Shown: piece after piece, positions 51,856 to 59,900 of the stretch
How the letters are laid out: every line of letters starts with the position of its first letter
Position numbering within the stretch: the stretch's first letter is position 1
NCBI RefSeq assembly: GCF_018603885.1
Contig: NZ_JAHGAW010000013.1
Span: forward strand, 1 to 64,000
DNA from: Sphingobium nicotianae
Lineage (GTDB): Bacteria; Pseudomonadota; Alphaproteobacteria; Sphingomonadales; Sphingomonadaceae
DNA length: 64,000 nt
Direction of reading: 5' to 3'
Notes under the pieces: model-generated
The model's input: the letters and a program-made list of their open reading frames with translations, nothing else
Database searches by the model: none
Told to the model about the DNA's origin: nothing
Position numbers and translations under genes: made by a program

Positions 51856-53163
51856 TTACGCCACCAGACCCAGCGGCGCCTCCACCAGCTCCTTGAAGAC
51901 CTTCATCAGCTCGGCGCCATCCGAGCCGTCGATGGCGCGGTGGTCGAAGCTGCCGGTGGCGGACATCACCGTGGCGATGCCGAGCGCGCCGTCGATGACA
52001 TAGGGGCGCGGCTCGCCGGCGCCGATCGCCATGATCATCGCCTGGGGCGGGTTGATCACCGCCTCGAACTGCTTGATGCCCATCATGCCCATGTTGGAGA
52101 GGCTGGCGGTGCCGCCCTGATACTCATGCGGCGCGAGCTTGCCGTCCTTGGCGCGGGCCGCGAGATCCTTCATCTCGGTCGAGATCTTGCTGATCGCCTT
52201 GCCGCCGGCATCGACGATGATCGGCGTGATCAGCCCGGCCGGGATCGACACGGCGACGCTGATGTCCGCGCGGCTGAACTTGAGCAATGTGTCGCCGGCA
52301 AACTGCACGTTGCACTTGGGCACCGCCAGCAGCGCCTTGGCCAGCGCCTTGATCAGCATGTCGTTGACCGAGAGCTTGACGCCGGTCGAGGCCAGCGCCG
52401 CGTTCAGCTCCGTGCGCAGCTTGAGGAGGGCGTCCAGGCGGATGTCCACCGTGAGGTAGATGTGCGGGATCGTCTGCTTGGATTCGGTGAGACGGCGCGC
52501 GATCGTCTTGCGAATGTTCGAGAGCTTCTCGGCCTCGTGCGGAATGCCGAAATCCTGCGCGGTGATCGGGGCGTGGGCCGGGGCCGGTGCCGAGGCCGGC
52601 GTCGGAGCGGCGGCAGGCGCGGCCGCCGGCTGCGGCGCGGTGGCGCCCGGCTTGGCGCCTTCGAGGTCCGCCTTGACGATGCGGCCATTGGGGCCGCTGC
52701 CGGCGAGGTTCGCCAGATCGATGCCCGATTGCGCGGCGATGCGCCTGGCCAGCGGGCTCGCCTTGACGCGGTCGCCGGAGGCGGCCGGCGCGGGAGCGGG
52801 CGCAGCGGCGGGCGCCGGAGTGGCCTTGGCGACTTCCGGCTCGGGCTTGGGCGCGGCGGCTTCGGCCTTCGGCGCCGGGGTGTCGGCTTTGGGCGCGGGC
52901 GCGTCGCTCGGCAGGCTCTCGCCTTCCTCGACCAGCACGGCGATCACGGTGCCGACCTTCACATTGTCGGTGCCTTCGGGAATCAGGATCTTGCCGACGA
53001 CGCCTTCGTCAATGGACTCGAATTCCATCGTCGCCTTGTCGGTCTCGATCTCCGCGAGCAGGCTGCCGGAAGTGACGGTGTCGCCTTCCTTCACGAGCCA
53101 TTTGGAGAGCGTGCCTTCTTCCATGGTGGGCGAGAGGGCGGGCATCTGGATATTGATCGCCAT
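51856..53163 (-). CDS. pdhC: Pyruvate dehydrogenase E2 (dihydrolipoamide acetyltransferase)
   Basis: A 435-residue core subunit. The lipoyl domain carries its Lys in [13 protein letters not shown] (K43), a Pro/Ala-rich linker follows, then the peripheral-subunit-binding domain ([20 protein letters not shown], about 132-151) and the catalytic domain with [17 protein letters not shown], where His is the catalytic base. A single lipoyl domain and the start [17 protein letters not shown] are typical of alphaproteobacteria. The E1 genes are not in the window. A long perfect inverted repeat lies in its upstream region. Confidence 0.94.
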   Translation of the reverse strand: MAINIQMPALSPTMEEGTLSKWLVKEGDTVTSGSLLAEIETDKATMEFESIDEGVVGKILIPEGTDNVKVGTVIAVLVEEGESLPSDAPAPKADTPAPKAEAAAPKPEPEVAKATPAPAAAPAPAPAASGDRVKASPLARRIAAQSGIDLANLAGSGPNGRIVKADLEGAKPGATAPQPAAAPAAAPTPASAPAPAHAPITAQDFGIPHEAEKLSNIRKTIARRLTESKQTIPHIYLTVDIRLDALLKLRTELNAALASTGVKLSVNDMLIKALAKALLAVPKCNVQFAGDTLLKFSRADISVAVSIPAGLITPIIVDAGGKAISKISTEMKDLAARAKDGKLAPHEYQGGTASLSNMGMMGIKQFEAVINPPQAMIMAIGAGEPRPYVIDGALGIATVMSATGSFDHRAIDGSDGAELMKVFKELVEAPLGLVA

Positions 53164-53280
53164 GGGGCCAGGCTTTCCTGCTTCATGCGGGGTGGACAAT
53201 CGCCGGCCACCTTCACGCTTTGCCTTTCCGGGTCAAGGCCATCGCTTGCATCAGGAGCGAATTTCCAGCAGGCTCTTTGC

Positions 53281-53384
53281 GTTTCGGCCTGGCCGAAACG
53301 GTCCGGCACCAGCCCGCTCCCCCGCCCGGCCACCCACTAGGGTACGATGTTTGGGTGGCCGGGCGGGGGAGCGGGCTGGTGCCG
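53281..53384. repeat. Strong tandem inverted repeats between pdhC and the stress-protein gene
   Basis: Two palindromes lie side by side. The first, 53281-53299, is GTTTCGGCCTGGCCGAAAC, perfect with 9-bp arms and one central base. The second has perfect 33-bp arms, 53304-53336 and 53352-53384, around a 15-nt loop; the arms contain CCCGCTCCCCCGCCCGGCC. The second would form a very stable cruciform or RNA hairpin. It lies in the divergent gap between pdhC and the universal stress gene, only 40 nt before the latter's start. Confidence 0.8.
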
Positions 53385-53424
53385 CTTATCCGCGCGAGCG
53401 GATCAAAAGATTTGGAGCCGCGAC

Positions 53425-53880
53425 ATGATGCGCACCTATCTGGTCGTCGTCGATGAAAGCAGCGAGGCCGAGTCCGCCTTGCTCTTTGCCGCTCGACGCG
53501 CCGCCAAGACCGGTGGCGGGGTCCACATGCTGGCGCTCGTGCCCAAGACCGAATTCGTCCAGTGGGGCTCCGTTCAGGCCACCATCGAGGAGGAAGCGCG
53601 CGCCCGCGCCGAGGCGCTGGCGATGGGCGCGGCGGGCACACTGATGGCCGAGGCTGGGATCCAGCCAGCGATCACCGTCAAGATCGGCGATCCGATCGCC
53701 TCAGTAAAGGAGATGCTGGCCGGTGAACCAGTCGCGGCGCTGGTGCTCGGCGCGGCGCCCAAGGGCGCACCGGGGCCGCTGGTCGCCCATTTCGCGGGGC
53801 ATGATGCCGGCACGATGCCCTGTCCGATCATGGTCATTCCGGGATCGCTGACGCGCGAGGATATCGAGCGGCTGAGCTGA
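53425..53880 (+). CDS. Universal stress protein (UspA family)
   Basis: A 151-residue single Usp domain: MRTYLVVVDESSEAESALLF at the start, GVHMLALVPKTEF, ITVKIGDPIASVKEML and the C-terminal LVLGAAPKGAPGPLV with CPIMVIPGS. The GxPxG-like nucleotide motif is not a clear G-2x-G-9x-G(S/T) pattern, so ATP binding is uncertain. ATG 53425 or the next ATG is the start. A hairpin terminator follows. Confidence 0.87.
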   Translation: MMRTYLVVVDESSEAESALLFAARRAAKTGGGVHMLALVPKTEFVQWGSVQATIEEEARARAEALAMGAAGTLMAEAGIQPAITVKIGDPIASVKEMLAGEPVAALVLGAAPKGAPGPLVAHFAGHDAGTMPCPIMVIPGSLTREDIERLS

Positions 53881-53885
53881 CGTGA

Positions 53886-53914
53886 AAAGGGCGCCCCCGA
53901 TTGGAGCGCCCTTT
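53886..53914 (+). terminator. Terminator of the universal stress protein gene
   Basis: A stem AAAGGGCGC / GCGCCCTTT with an 11-nt loop starts six bases after the stop codon and is followed by CTTCAT. Confidence 0.75.
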
Positions 53915-53925
53915 CTTCATAATTC

Positions 53926-54042
53926 ACCGTTCGGTTCGAGCGCCCGTCGAGCTTGTCGAGACGGCTGTCGAGAACGCAGCGCGACGCTGAATTTCTCGAC
54001 TCCGGTTCTCGACAGGCTCGAACCTCAGCTCGAAACGAACGG
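53926..54042. repeat. Palindromic intergenic repeat (GAGCTTGTCGA type)
   Basis: It runs from ACCGTTCGGTTCGAG with GAGCTTGTCGAGACGG to the inverse TCTCGACAGGCTCGAAC and GAACGG. The copy at 60183-60272 has the same outer ends and GAGCTTGTCGA core. It separates two convergent genes. Confidence 0.6.
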
Positions 54043-54056
54043 AGTTTTGGCTTGAA

Positions 54057-54668
54057 CTACCCCGGCTGGTTGGCGCGCTCGGCGCCGTTGCCGTCGAGAT
54101 TCTCGGCGACCCACGCCCAGTTCACATGCTTGTTGAGGGTCGTGTCCGCATAGCTCGGGCGGGCATTGCGATAGTCGATGTAATAGGCATGCTCCCACAC
54201 ATCGAGGATGAAGAGCGGGGTGGCCCCATGGGCGACGGGCGTGTCGGCATCGTGATAGCTCGTCACGTCCAGCTTGCCGTCCTTGAGGTTGAGCGCGGCC
54301 CAGCCGCTGGCGAAATGGCCGACGGCCTCGGCCTTGAGCTTCTCGATCAGGCCGGCGGTCGAGCCGAAGCCCTCGTTGATGAGATCGGCGAGTTTGCCGG
54401 TCGGTTCCTGCGTCTCGGGCGAGAGGCCGAGCCAGAAGAAGCTGTGGTTCCAGATCTGGCCGACCTGGTTGAACAGGCCGCCCTTGGAGGAGTTGATGAG
54501 CTCGAGCAGCGACTTGCCCTGCAGCGCCGGATCAGCCGCGACCAACTCGTTGGCCTTCACGACATAGGCATTGTGATGCTTGCCGTGGTGAAACTCGAAC
54601 GTCTCGGCCGACATGTCATCGCCAAAAGCGGTCTTGGCATAGGGAAGGTCGGGCAGAATGAATGCCAT
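54057..54668 (-). CDS. sodB: Superoxide dismutase, Fe type
   Basis: A 203-residue cytosolic Fe-SOD. Ligands are His27 in FEFHHGKHHNAYV, His in QIWNHSFFWLGL, and Asp and His in FILDVWEHAYYIDY. The start MAFILPDLPYAKTAFGDDMS is typical, and the outer-sphere Gln/Gly pattern (NSSKGGLFNQVGQ) favours Fe. Unlike the chrA-linked homologue it has no export signal and keeps the active-site Tyr. Confidence 0.95.
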   Translation of the reverse strand: MAFILPDLPYAKTAFGDDMSAETFEFHHGKHHNAYVVKANELVAADPALQGKSLLELINSSKGGLFNQVGQIWNHSFFWLGLSPETQEPTGKLADLINEGFGSTAGLIEKLKAEAVGHFASGWAALNLKDGKLDVTSYHDADTPVAHGATPLFILDVWEHAYYIDYRNARPSYADTTLNKHVNWAWVAENLDGNGAERANQPG

Positions 54669-54924
54669 GGGTGCGTCTCCTTGATGAGATGATCGTCGTT
54701 CGAGGGGCGAAACGCCCTGGTGGGCGAATCGTTCAGCGGTGCGTGAGCGAAATGGCGCGGCCGCGCGCGAGATTCCAGCAATGAGTGCCGATCAGCCTCA
54801 AATATTAAATTGATATGACAGAGGGAACGCTTTGTTCTAGTTTTGCCGTGGACCGGTCTTTGCCGGCCATTAGGAGAGGGGTGGCCCTCGGCGCGCCTCA
54901 GACAAGATAATTGGGGGAGCTGAT
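54669..54924. promoter_or_regulatory. Divergent region sodB / PuuD-like gene
   Basis: A 256-nt gap with an A/T-rich patch (TCAAATATTAAATTGATATG near 54797-54816) that probably belongs to one or both promoters. A GGGGGAGC ribosome site precedes ATG 54925. No gene is seen. Confidence 0.35.
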
Positions 54925-55488
54925 ATGACAAAATTCTTTGGCAATCTTCATGCCGTTCTGCTCGTCGGCGTCGTGCTGACCATCGCGGTGATCTACGGGG
55001 TCGGCCCCAATGCGGACTCGACGCAGGCGGCGCTGCGCTGGCTGCATCTCTTCTTTGGAATCACCTGGATCGGCCTGCTCTATTATCTCAACTTCGTGCA
55101 GGTTCCGACCATGCCCAAGGTACCGGCCGAGCTGAAGCCGGGCGTCACCAAATATATCGCGCCCTCGGTGCTGTTCTTCTTCCGCTGGGGTGCCGCGTTC
55201 ACGGTCCTCACCGGGCTGCTGATCGCCTGGCATGCCGGCTATATCGTGCAGGCATTGTCGCTCGATCCGCACTTCCGGCTCATCGGCATCGGCATGTGGC
55301 TGGCGCTGATCATGGCGTTCAACGTGTGGTTCGTGATCTGGCCGAACCAGAAGAAGGTGCTCGGTATCGTGCCGGCGGAAGATGCGGTGAAGGCGAAGGC
55401 GGCGACCACCGCGATGATCTTCAGCCGCACCAACACGCTGCTGTCGCTGGCGATGCTCTACTGCATGGTGAACTTCAACGGGGGCTGA
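54925..55488 (+). CDS. Urate hydroxylase PuuD-like membrane protein
   Basis: A 187-residue membrane protein with four to five helices, similar to the membrane part of PuuD-type urate oxidases. Typical segments are LRWLHLFFGITWIGLLYYLN with NFVQVPTMPKV, SVLFFFRWGAAFTVLTGLL and FNVWFVIWPNQKKVLG. PuuD proteins often have a C-terminal cytochrome c domain; it is absent here, so the electron path and true function are open. It stands alone on its strand. Confidence 0.75.
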   Translation: MTKFFGNLHAVLLVGVVLTIAVIYGVGPNADSTQAALRWLHLFFGITWIGLLYYLNFVQVPTMPKVPAELKPGVTKYIAPSVLFFFRWGAAFTVLTGLLIAWHAGYIVQALSLDPHFRLIGIGMWLALIMAFNVWFVIWPNQKKVLGIVPAEDAVKAKAATTAMIFSRTNTLLSLAMLYCMVNFNGG

Positions 55489-55494
55489 GGTCTG

Positions 55495-55637
55495 GCCCTC
55501 TCCCGCTGGCGGGAGAGGGTTGGGTGAGGGTCTTCCTTTTCTTCTGTGAGGTTCGGCGTGGGCGACAGGGTCACAAGACCCTCACCCTCCCACCGCTGCG
55601 CGGCGGGCCCCTCCCTCTCCCGCTTGCGGGAGAGGGG
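55495..55637. repeat. Palindromic intergenic repeat (CCCTCTCCCGC type), copy 2
   Basis: It has the order of parts seen at 20555-20683: CCCTCTCCCGCTGGCGGGAG, GGGTGAGGGTCTTCC, the inverse AAGACCCTCACCCTCCC, and a closing CCCTCTCCCGCTTGCGGGAG. It ends exactly at the pspF stop codon. Confidence 0.65.
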
Positions 55638-56672
55638 TCAAAGCAGGTCATGCTTGCGCAGGCAGTGCCTCAGCTGATCATAGGACAGGTTCAGCGCCTT
55701 GGCGGTGGCGCGCTGGTTGAAGCGGTGGCGCTCCAGCGTCCGCTTGAGGATCGCAGCCTCATGGGCGTCGACGGCGGCGCGGAAATCGCTGATCTCGTCG
55801 AGCGACAGGGTCGGTTCTGGCGCATGGCCGTTCAGCACCGGCTCGGCCGAGGCCGGCTCGGCGGGGCGGGGCGGCCGCGCCGCGATTCCCCTGGGCTGCC
55901 AGGGCGAGGCGAAGGGATCGAGCTGGATTGCGTCGATCGGATCGTTGACCAGATCCCAGCGATAGACGGCGCGCTCGACCACGTTGCGCAGCTCGCGGAC
56001 ATTGCCCGGCCAGCTATAGGCGGTGAGTTCCGCCATCGCCTTGGCCGAGAAGCCCGGCCAGCCCGGCCAGCGGCACTCGGTCGCCATGCGGCGCCCGAAA
56101 TGCTCGACCAGCACCTCGACATCGCCCTCGCGCCCGCGCAGCGGCGGTAGGGTAATGACCTCGAACGACAGGCGATCGAGCAGGTCGGGACGGAAGCGGC
56201 CAGCCTCGACCGCGTCGGGCAGATGCTCGTTGGTCGCCGCGACGATGCGCACGTCGACATTGAGCGGCCGCGAGCTGCCGATCCGCGTGACCTCGCCATA
56301 TTCGACCGCGCGCAGCAGCCGCTCCTGCGCGGCCATGGAGAGCGTGCCGAGCTCGTCGAGGAAGAGCGTGCCGCCGTCGGCTTCCTCGAATCGCCCGGCG
56401 CGCGCCCGAGTCGCGCCGGTGAAGGCGCCCGCTTCATGGCCGAACAGCTCGGCCTCGATCAGCGTTTCGGGCAGCGCCGCGCAGTTCATGATGATCAGCG
56501 GCCCGTCCCAGCGCGGTGACAGGCGATGGACGCGCTCGGCGATCAGCTCCTTGCCCGTCCCGCGTTCGCCGATGACCAGCACGGGGCGGATGAGTTCGGC
56601 CGCACGCCCGGCCTGCTCGACCGCGTCGAGAAAGGCGAGCGATTGCCCCACGAAATGCGTCACTTTCTCCAT
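55638..56672 (-). CDS. pspF: PspF, sigma-54 enhancer-binding activator of the psp operon
   Basis: A 344-residue AAA+ activator. Start ATG 56672 (MEKVTHFVGQSLAFLDAVEQ) leaves no receiver domain, as expected for PspF, which PspA inhibits directly. Walker A is LVIGERGTGKELIAERVH, the sigma-54 contact loop GAFTGA is in HEAGAFTGATRARAG, Walker B is GGTLFLDELGTL, and YSWPGNVRELRNVVE ends the AAA+ part. The C-terminal Fis-type helix-turn-helix is FNQRATAKALNLSYDQLRH. It is divergent from the psp genes and likely binds upstream of their sigma-54 promoter. Confidence 0.93.
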   Translation of the reverse strand: MEKVTHFVGQSLAFLDAVEQAGRAAELIRPVLVIGERGTGKELIAERVHRLSPRWDGPLIIMNCAALPETLIEAELFGHEAGAFTGATRARAGRFEEADGGTLFLDELGTLSMAAQERLLRAVEYGEVTRIGSSRPLNVDVRIVAATNEHLPDAVEAGRFRPDLLDRLSFEVITLPPLRGREGDVEVLVEHFGRRMATECRWPGWPGFSAKAMAELTAYSWPGNVRELRNVVERAVYRWDLVNDPIDAIQLDPFASPWQPRGIAARPPRPAEPASAEPVLNGHAPEPTLSLDEISDFRAAVDAHEAAILKRTLERHRFNQRATAKALNLSYDQLRHCLRKHDLL

Positions 56673-56772
56673 GCCAAATATTAGGAAGATTTCCCAGTTC
56701 TTGGCAAGCGGAGATCGCAAAAGCTGAACGCCAGATGAAGGAAAAGGGCGGATTTGCGCAATTTCCTGAAAT

Positions 56773-56787
56773 TGGCACGGCCCATGC
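56773..56787 (+). promoter_or_regulatory. Sigma-54 promoter of the psp operon
   Basis: TGGCAC-GGCCC-ATGC matches the -24/-12 consensus TGGCAC-N5-TTGC at all but one fixed base, with the required spacing. It lies between pspF and the first psp gene, so transcription should start near 56799. PspF binding sites would be in 56690-56760, which I could not resolve. Confidence 0.8.
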
Positions 56788-56851
56788 AATGCTTAGGGCA
56801 ATCCGCCAACAAGGCGGGCGCATGAAGGCCAACAGATCAGGAAGACAGACA

Positions 56852-57031
56852 ATGACGAAGTTCGGAAATAACCTCAGCGGAACGGCCATGGCGGCCCTGC
56901 TGACGGTCGTGTTCAGCGCCGTGACGGTGCTCGGCGCGGTCGGCCCCGCCTACAGCAGCTCGAATTCGGGCCAGACTGTTGCGGCGGGGGTTGCCAAAGT
57001 CCCCGGCAAGTCGGCAAATTCCCTTGCTTGA
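56852..57031 (+). CDS. Small membrane or secreted peptide, first gene of the psp operon
   Basis: A 59-residue protein with one hydrophobic segment (GTAMAALLTVVFSAVTVLGA) and a Ser/Gly-rich tail. ATG 56852 follows AGGAAGACAGAC; an in-frame ATG at 56822 is possible, but starts further upstream would precede the predicted transcription start. The segment could be a signal peptide (cut near GPAYSS) or an anchor. It is conserved enough in layout to be real, but I know no function. It is the closest gene to the stress-induced promoter. Confidence 0.65.
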   Translation: MTKFGNNLSGTAMAALLTVVFSAVTVLGAVGPAYSSSNSGQTVAAGVAKVPGKSANSLA

Positions 57032-57103
57032 CGGCTTGCCCGACGGCCGGGGCGGGATGCCCCTCACCCGCCCCGGTCCACAGTTTGATGGAGTAAACAT
57101 ATA

Positions 57104-57772
57104 ATGGGTATCTTCTCTCGCACCCGCGACATCATCGCCGCCAACGTCACCGATCTGCTGGATCGGGCGGAGGACCCGGCGAAGATGATCCGCATGATCA
57201 TCCTCGAGATGGAGGAGACCCTGGTCGAAGTTCGTGCCGGCGCCGCCCGCACCATTGCCGATCAGAAGGAAATGCGCCGCCACATCGCCAAGCTCGACGC
57301 GCTCCAGACGAGCTGGGTCGAGAAGGCGGAGCTGGCGCTCTCCAAGGACCGCGAAGACCTCGCCAAGGCGGCCCTGGTCGAGAAGCAGAAGGCGGCCGAC
57401 ATGGCCGACCAGCTCAAGGTGCAGATCGTTGTGCTCGACGATGCGCTCGCCGCCTCCGAGGAAGACATTGCCAAGCTCCAGGGCAAGCTGCGCGAAGCCC
57501 GCGCGCGCCAGAGCAGCCTCGTCACCCGCATGGAGAGCGCGCAGACGCGCCTCAAGGCCCGCGAGATGTATAATGGCGAGCGCGTGCAGGATGCCTTCTC
57601 GCGCTTCGAGATGCTCGAGCGCCGCGTGGACATGGCGGAAGGCCACGCCGATGCCATGGGTCTGGGCGCCCAGCCCAAGACGCTGGAGCAGGAGATTGCC
57701 GAGCTGCAGTCGAGCGACAAAGTCGACGCCGAGCTCGCCGCCCTCAAGGCCGCGCAGGCGCGAAAGGACTAA
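57104..57772 (+). CDS. pspA: Phage shock protein A
   Basis: A 222-residue IM30/PspA-family protein, a coiled-coil ESCRT-III relative that coats the damaged inner membrane and, when free, inhibits PspF. The start MGIFSRTRDIIAANVTDLLD forms the amphipathic membrane helix, and LDRAEDPAKMIRMIILEMEE follows, a region important for PspF binding. The rest is almost entirely coiled coil. It is separated from pspB by 3 nt. Confidence 0.95.
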   Translation: MGIFSRTRDIIAANVTDLLDRAEDPAKMIRMIILEMEETLVEVRAGAARTIADQKEMRRHIAKLDALQTSWVEKAELALSKDREDLAKAALVEKQKAADMADQLKVQIVVLDDALAASEEDIAKLQGKLREARARQSSLVTRMESAQTRLKAREMYNGERVQDAFSRFEMLERRVDMAEGHADAMGLGAQPKTLEQEIAELQSSDKVDAELAALKAAQARKD

Positions 57773-57775
57773 GCC

Positions 57776-58042
57776 ATGGAAGATGTGCTTGTGCCCATCC
57801 TCGTCTGTGGCATGCTCTTCATCGGCATGCCGTGGCTGATCTTCCACTATATCACCAAGTGGAAGCAGGCGCCGAAGATCACCGACGAGGACGAGAAGCT
57901 GCTGGACGACATGCACGTCCTGGCCCGCCGCCTCGAAGAGAGATTGCAGACCGTCGAACGCATCATCGCCGCCGACAATCCCGATTTCCGTCCGGCCCGC
58001 CAGATCGAGTCCGACGATTATAGTTTCGACAGGAGGAATTGA
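57776..58042 (+). CDS. pspB: Phage shock protein B
   Basis: An 88-residue inner-membrane protein: one N-terminal helix (VLVPILVCGMLFIGMPWLIFH) and a cytoplasmic coiled coil ending RRLEERLQTVERIIAADNPDF, which matches the PspB family. With PspC it senses envelope stress and draws PspA off PspF. It overlaps neither neighbour but is 3 nt from both. Confidence 0.93.
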   Translation: MEDVLVPILVCGMLFIGMPWLIFHYITKWKQAPKITDEDEKLLDDMHVLARRLEERLQTVERIIAADNPDFRPARQIESDDYSFDRRN

Positions 58043-58045
58043 ACC

Positions 58046-58426
58046 ATGTCCGCTCGTCGCACCAAATTCTACCTCGACAAGCAGAATGCCAAGTGGATGG
58101 GCGTCTGCGCCGGTATCGCCGACTATACCGGGATCGACGTCCTGTGGGTTCGCATCGGCGCCGTGCTGGTGACGCTCATGGGCGCTTTCCCCTGGACCTT
58201 GATCGCCTATTTCCTCGCTGCGTGGATGGCCGAGCCCAAGCCGACCGGTCTCTACAATAGCGAGGAAGACGCGAAGTTCTGGCAGGGCGTGCGCAGCAAT
58301 CCGGCCCGCTCGACCCGCAACGTCCGCTCGACGTTCCGCGACATCGACCGCCGCCTCTCGGACATCGAGGCTTTCTACACCAGCCGCAACACGCGCCTGG
58401 CCGACGAGATCGACAGCCTGCGCTGA
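58046..58426 (+). CDS. pspC: Phage shock protein C
   Basis: A 126-residue PspC-domain protein: KFYLDKQNAKWMGVCAGIAD, YTGIDVLWVRIGAVLVTLMG and a second helix TLIAYFLAAWMAEPKP, giving the usual membrane arrangement. The C-terminal helix RDIDRRLSDIEAFYTSRN with LADEIDSLR resembles the PspB tail and the tails of the small proteins downstream. Partner of PspB in stress sensing. Confidence 0.93.
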   Translation: MSARRTKFYLDKQNAKWMGVCAGIADYTGIDVLWVRIGAVLVTLMGAFPWTLIAYFLAAWMAEPKPTGLYNSEEDAKFWQGVRSNPARSTRNVRSTFRDIDRRLSDIEAFYTSRNTRLADEIDSLR

Positions 58427-58451
58427 GCGCGGCTGATCCGGGGAGGGATTT

Positions 58452-58748
58452 ATGAGTTCGCAACTGGGTCTCTTGATACCGATTGCCGCAATCACCGTCG
58501 GGCCGATCGCCTGGGTCGCCAACAACTGGATCCGCGCGCGCCACGGCTATCCGATCGAGACCAAGAAGGGTCAGCTGGTCGGCAGGGATGGCGATCTGCA
58601 CGACAGCCGCAAGATCGAGCTGCTGAGCAACGAGAATGGCGCGCTCAAGGACAAGATCGGCCGGCTGGAAGAGCGGATCGCGGTGCTCGAGCGCATCGCC
58701 ACCGATCCCGCCGAGCGGACGGCCCGCGAGATCGAGCAACTGCGCTGA
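58452..58748 (+). CDS. PspB/PspC-like small membrane protein 1
   Basis: A 98-residue protein 25 nt after pspC. One membrane helix (about 5-22, GLLIPIAAITVGPIAWVANN) is followed by WIRARHGYPIE, a linker, and a coiled coil KIELLSNENGALKDKIGRLE with the closing signature IAVLERIATD...EIEQLR. It is paralogous to the protein at 58932 (same HGYP/NGYP motif and coil). AGGGATTT precedes the ATG. It is not a named family member to my knowledge. By resemblance it may bind PspA or the PspB/C complex. Confidence 0.75.
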   Translation: MSSQLGLLIPIAAITVGPIAWVANNWIRARHGYPIETKKGQLVGRDGDLHDSRKIELLSNENGALKDKIGRLEERIAVLERIATDPAERTAREIEQLR

Positions 58749-58775
58749 GCGCCTGATCGGAACAGGAGTGAGATC

Positions 58776-58895
58776 GTGGATCCTGTAGCCATCTTCGTGG
58801 CGGGGCTCATGGTCGGAAGCGTCGGCAGCCTGCTGAGCCAGGCCTATGGCCGGCGTCGGACGAGCCGCGCCCTGACGGAACACAAGCCGCGCTGA
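58776..58895 (+). CDS. 39-residue membrane peptide in the psp operon
   Basis: GTG 58776, preceded by AGGAGTGAG, opens MDPVAIFVAGLMVGSVGSLL, one membrane helix, followed by SQAYGRRRTSRALTEHKPR. The size, ribosome site and operon position support a real small gene. It lacks the coiled coil of its neighbours; its basic tail would stay in the cytoplasm. Confidence 0.6.
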   Translation: MDPVAIFVAGLMVGSVGSLLSQAYGRRRTSRALTEHKPR

Positions 58896-58931
58896 CCCAG
58901 CCGGGAGGCGCGCGAGACGAAAGACGAGACG

Positions 58932-59270
58932 ATGCACGACCTTGGTGCCCAGACCATCATTCCCAACCTTCCCTGGATCATCGGCGGCGGTATGCTGCTG
59001 GGCTTCATGGGCATCGCGGGCTGGATCTTCACGACCTGGCTGCGGGTGCGCAACGGCTATCCGCTGGAGAATAGCTGGGGCAAGCCGGTCTATCCACAGA
59101 AGAATGAGGAGATGGTCGAGCGGGTCCGCCTGCTCAGCCAGGAGAATGCGCAGCTGCGCGCCGAGCTTGGCTCGGTCAAGGATCGTCTCGGCAATGTCGA
59201 GCGGATCGTCACCGACCGCTCGCTCAGTCTGACCCACGAGATCGAGAGCCTTCGCGGCCCGAGCAACTGA
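58932..59270 (+). CDS. PspB/PspC-like small membrane protein 2
   Basis: A 112-residue protein with one helix (WIIGGGMLLGFMGIAGWIF) and then TTWLRVRNGYPLENSWG, closely parallel to WIRARHGYPIE in the protein at 58452. The coiled coil ERVRLLSQENAQLRAELGSV ends with LGNVERIVTDRSLSLTHEIE. The two proteins are clear tandem paralogues. AGACGAGACG precedes the ATG. Confidence 0.78.
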   Translation: MHDLGAQTIIPNLPWIIGGGMLLGFMGIAGWIFTTWLRVRNGYPLENSWGKPVYPQKNEEMVERVRLLSQENAQLRAELGSVKDRLGNVERIVTDRSLSLTHEIESLRGPSN

Positions 59271-59281
59271 GGAAAAGATCG

Positions 59282-59569
59282 ATGAACAGCTTCACGTTCC
59301 TGACCTTCTTCCTCATCGTCGTGGGGATACCCGTTATCGGCGGCGTCTGGAGCAGCCATCAGCGGCAGAAGATGCGGCTGCGCGAACGGGAGCTGGAGGT
59401 GCTTGGCACGCAGACCGCGGAAAAGGCCGCGCAATATGCGGCACAGACCGAGCGGCTGGAGCAGCGGGTGCGTGTGCTGGAACGGATCGTCACGGACAAG
59501 GGGCTCGACCTCGCCAGCGAGATTGATCGCCTGCGCGGGGACGACGAGCCCCGCCGACTGGACCATTGA
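59282..59569 (+). CDS. PspB/PspC-like small membrane protein 3
   Basis: A 95-residue protein: one helix (FTFLTFFLIVVGIPVIGGVW), a charged coil (HQRQKMRLRERELEVLG) and the tail ERLEQRVRVLERIVTDKGLD followed by SEIDRLRG. The tail matches those at 58452 and 58932 almost residue for residue, while the first half differs. A GGAAAAG ribosome site lies 8 nt before the ATG, 11 nt after the previous gene. Confidence 0.78.
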   Translation: MNSFTFLTFFLIVVGIPVIGGVWSSHQRQKMRLRERELEVLGTQTAEKAAQYAAQTERLEQRVRVLERIVTDKGLDLASEIDRLRGDDEPRRLDH

Positions 59570-59601
59570 GCGCCGCAAGCGCCGACTAGGGAGTGACTTG
59601 T

Positions 59602-59862
59602 ATGAATGGTGTTGAAATGATCGTCGCCATCGTCGCGATCGTCTCTGTTGCCAGTATCGTTCGGGCCAAGATGGGGATCGTGCGCACGCACAAGGGCGAG
59701 CAATTCGTCGACCGCTATCAAAGCAGCGCCGAGGCCGACCGCCTGCGCGAGGAAGTCAAGCAGCTCAAGGAGCGCGTCGCCGTGCTCGAGCGGCTCGCGA
59801 CCGATAGCTCGACCGCGCTCGACCGCGAGTTCGAGAAGTTGAAACAGATCGACCGGAACTGA
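59602..59862 (+). CDS. PspB/PspC-like small membrane protein 4
   Basis: An 86-residue protein with an N-terminal helix (MIVAIVAIVSVASIV), then KMGIVRTHKGEQFV and a coiled coil LREEVKQLKERVAVLERLAT with DREFEKLK at the end. The VAVLERLATD segment repeats the family signature. ATG 59602 has GGGAG at 8 nt; a GTG 9 nt upstream overlaps that site and is less likely. Confidence 0.78.
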   Translation: MNGVEMIVAIVAIVSVASIVRAKMGIVRTHKGEQFVDRYQSSAEADRLREEVKQLKERVAVLERLATDSSTALDREFEKLKQIDRN

Positions 59863-59900
59863 CCTGAAGGCAGCCTGGTTTCGAGGAAGGAACAGGACAA

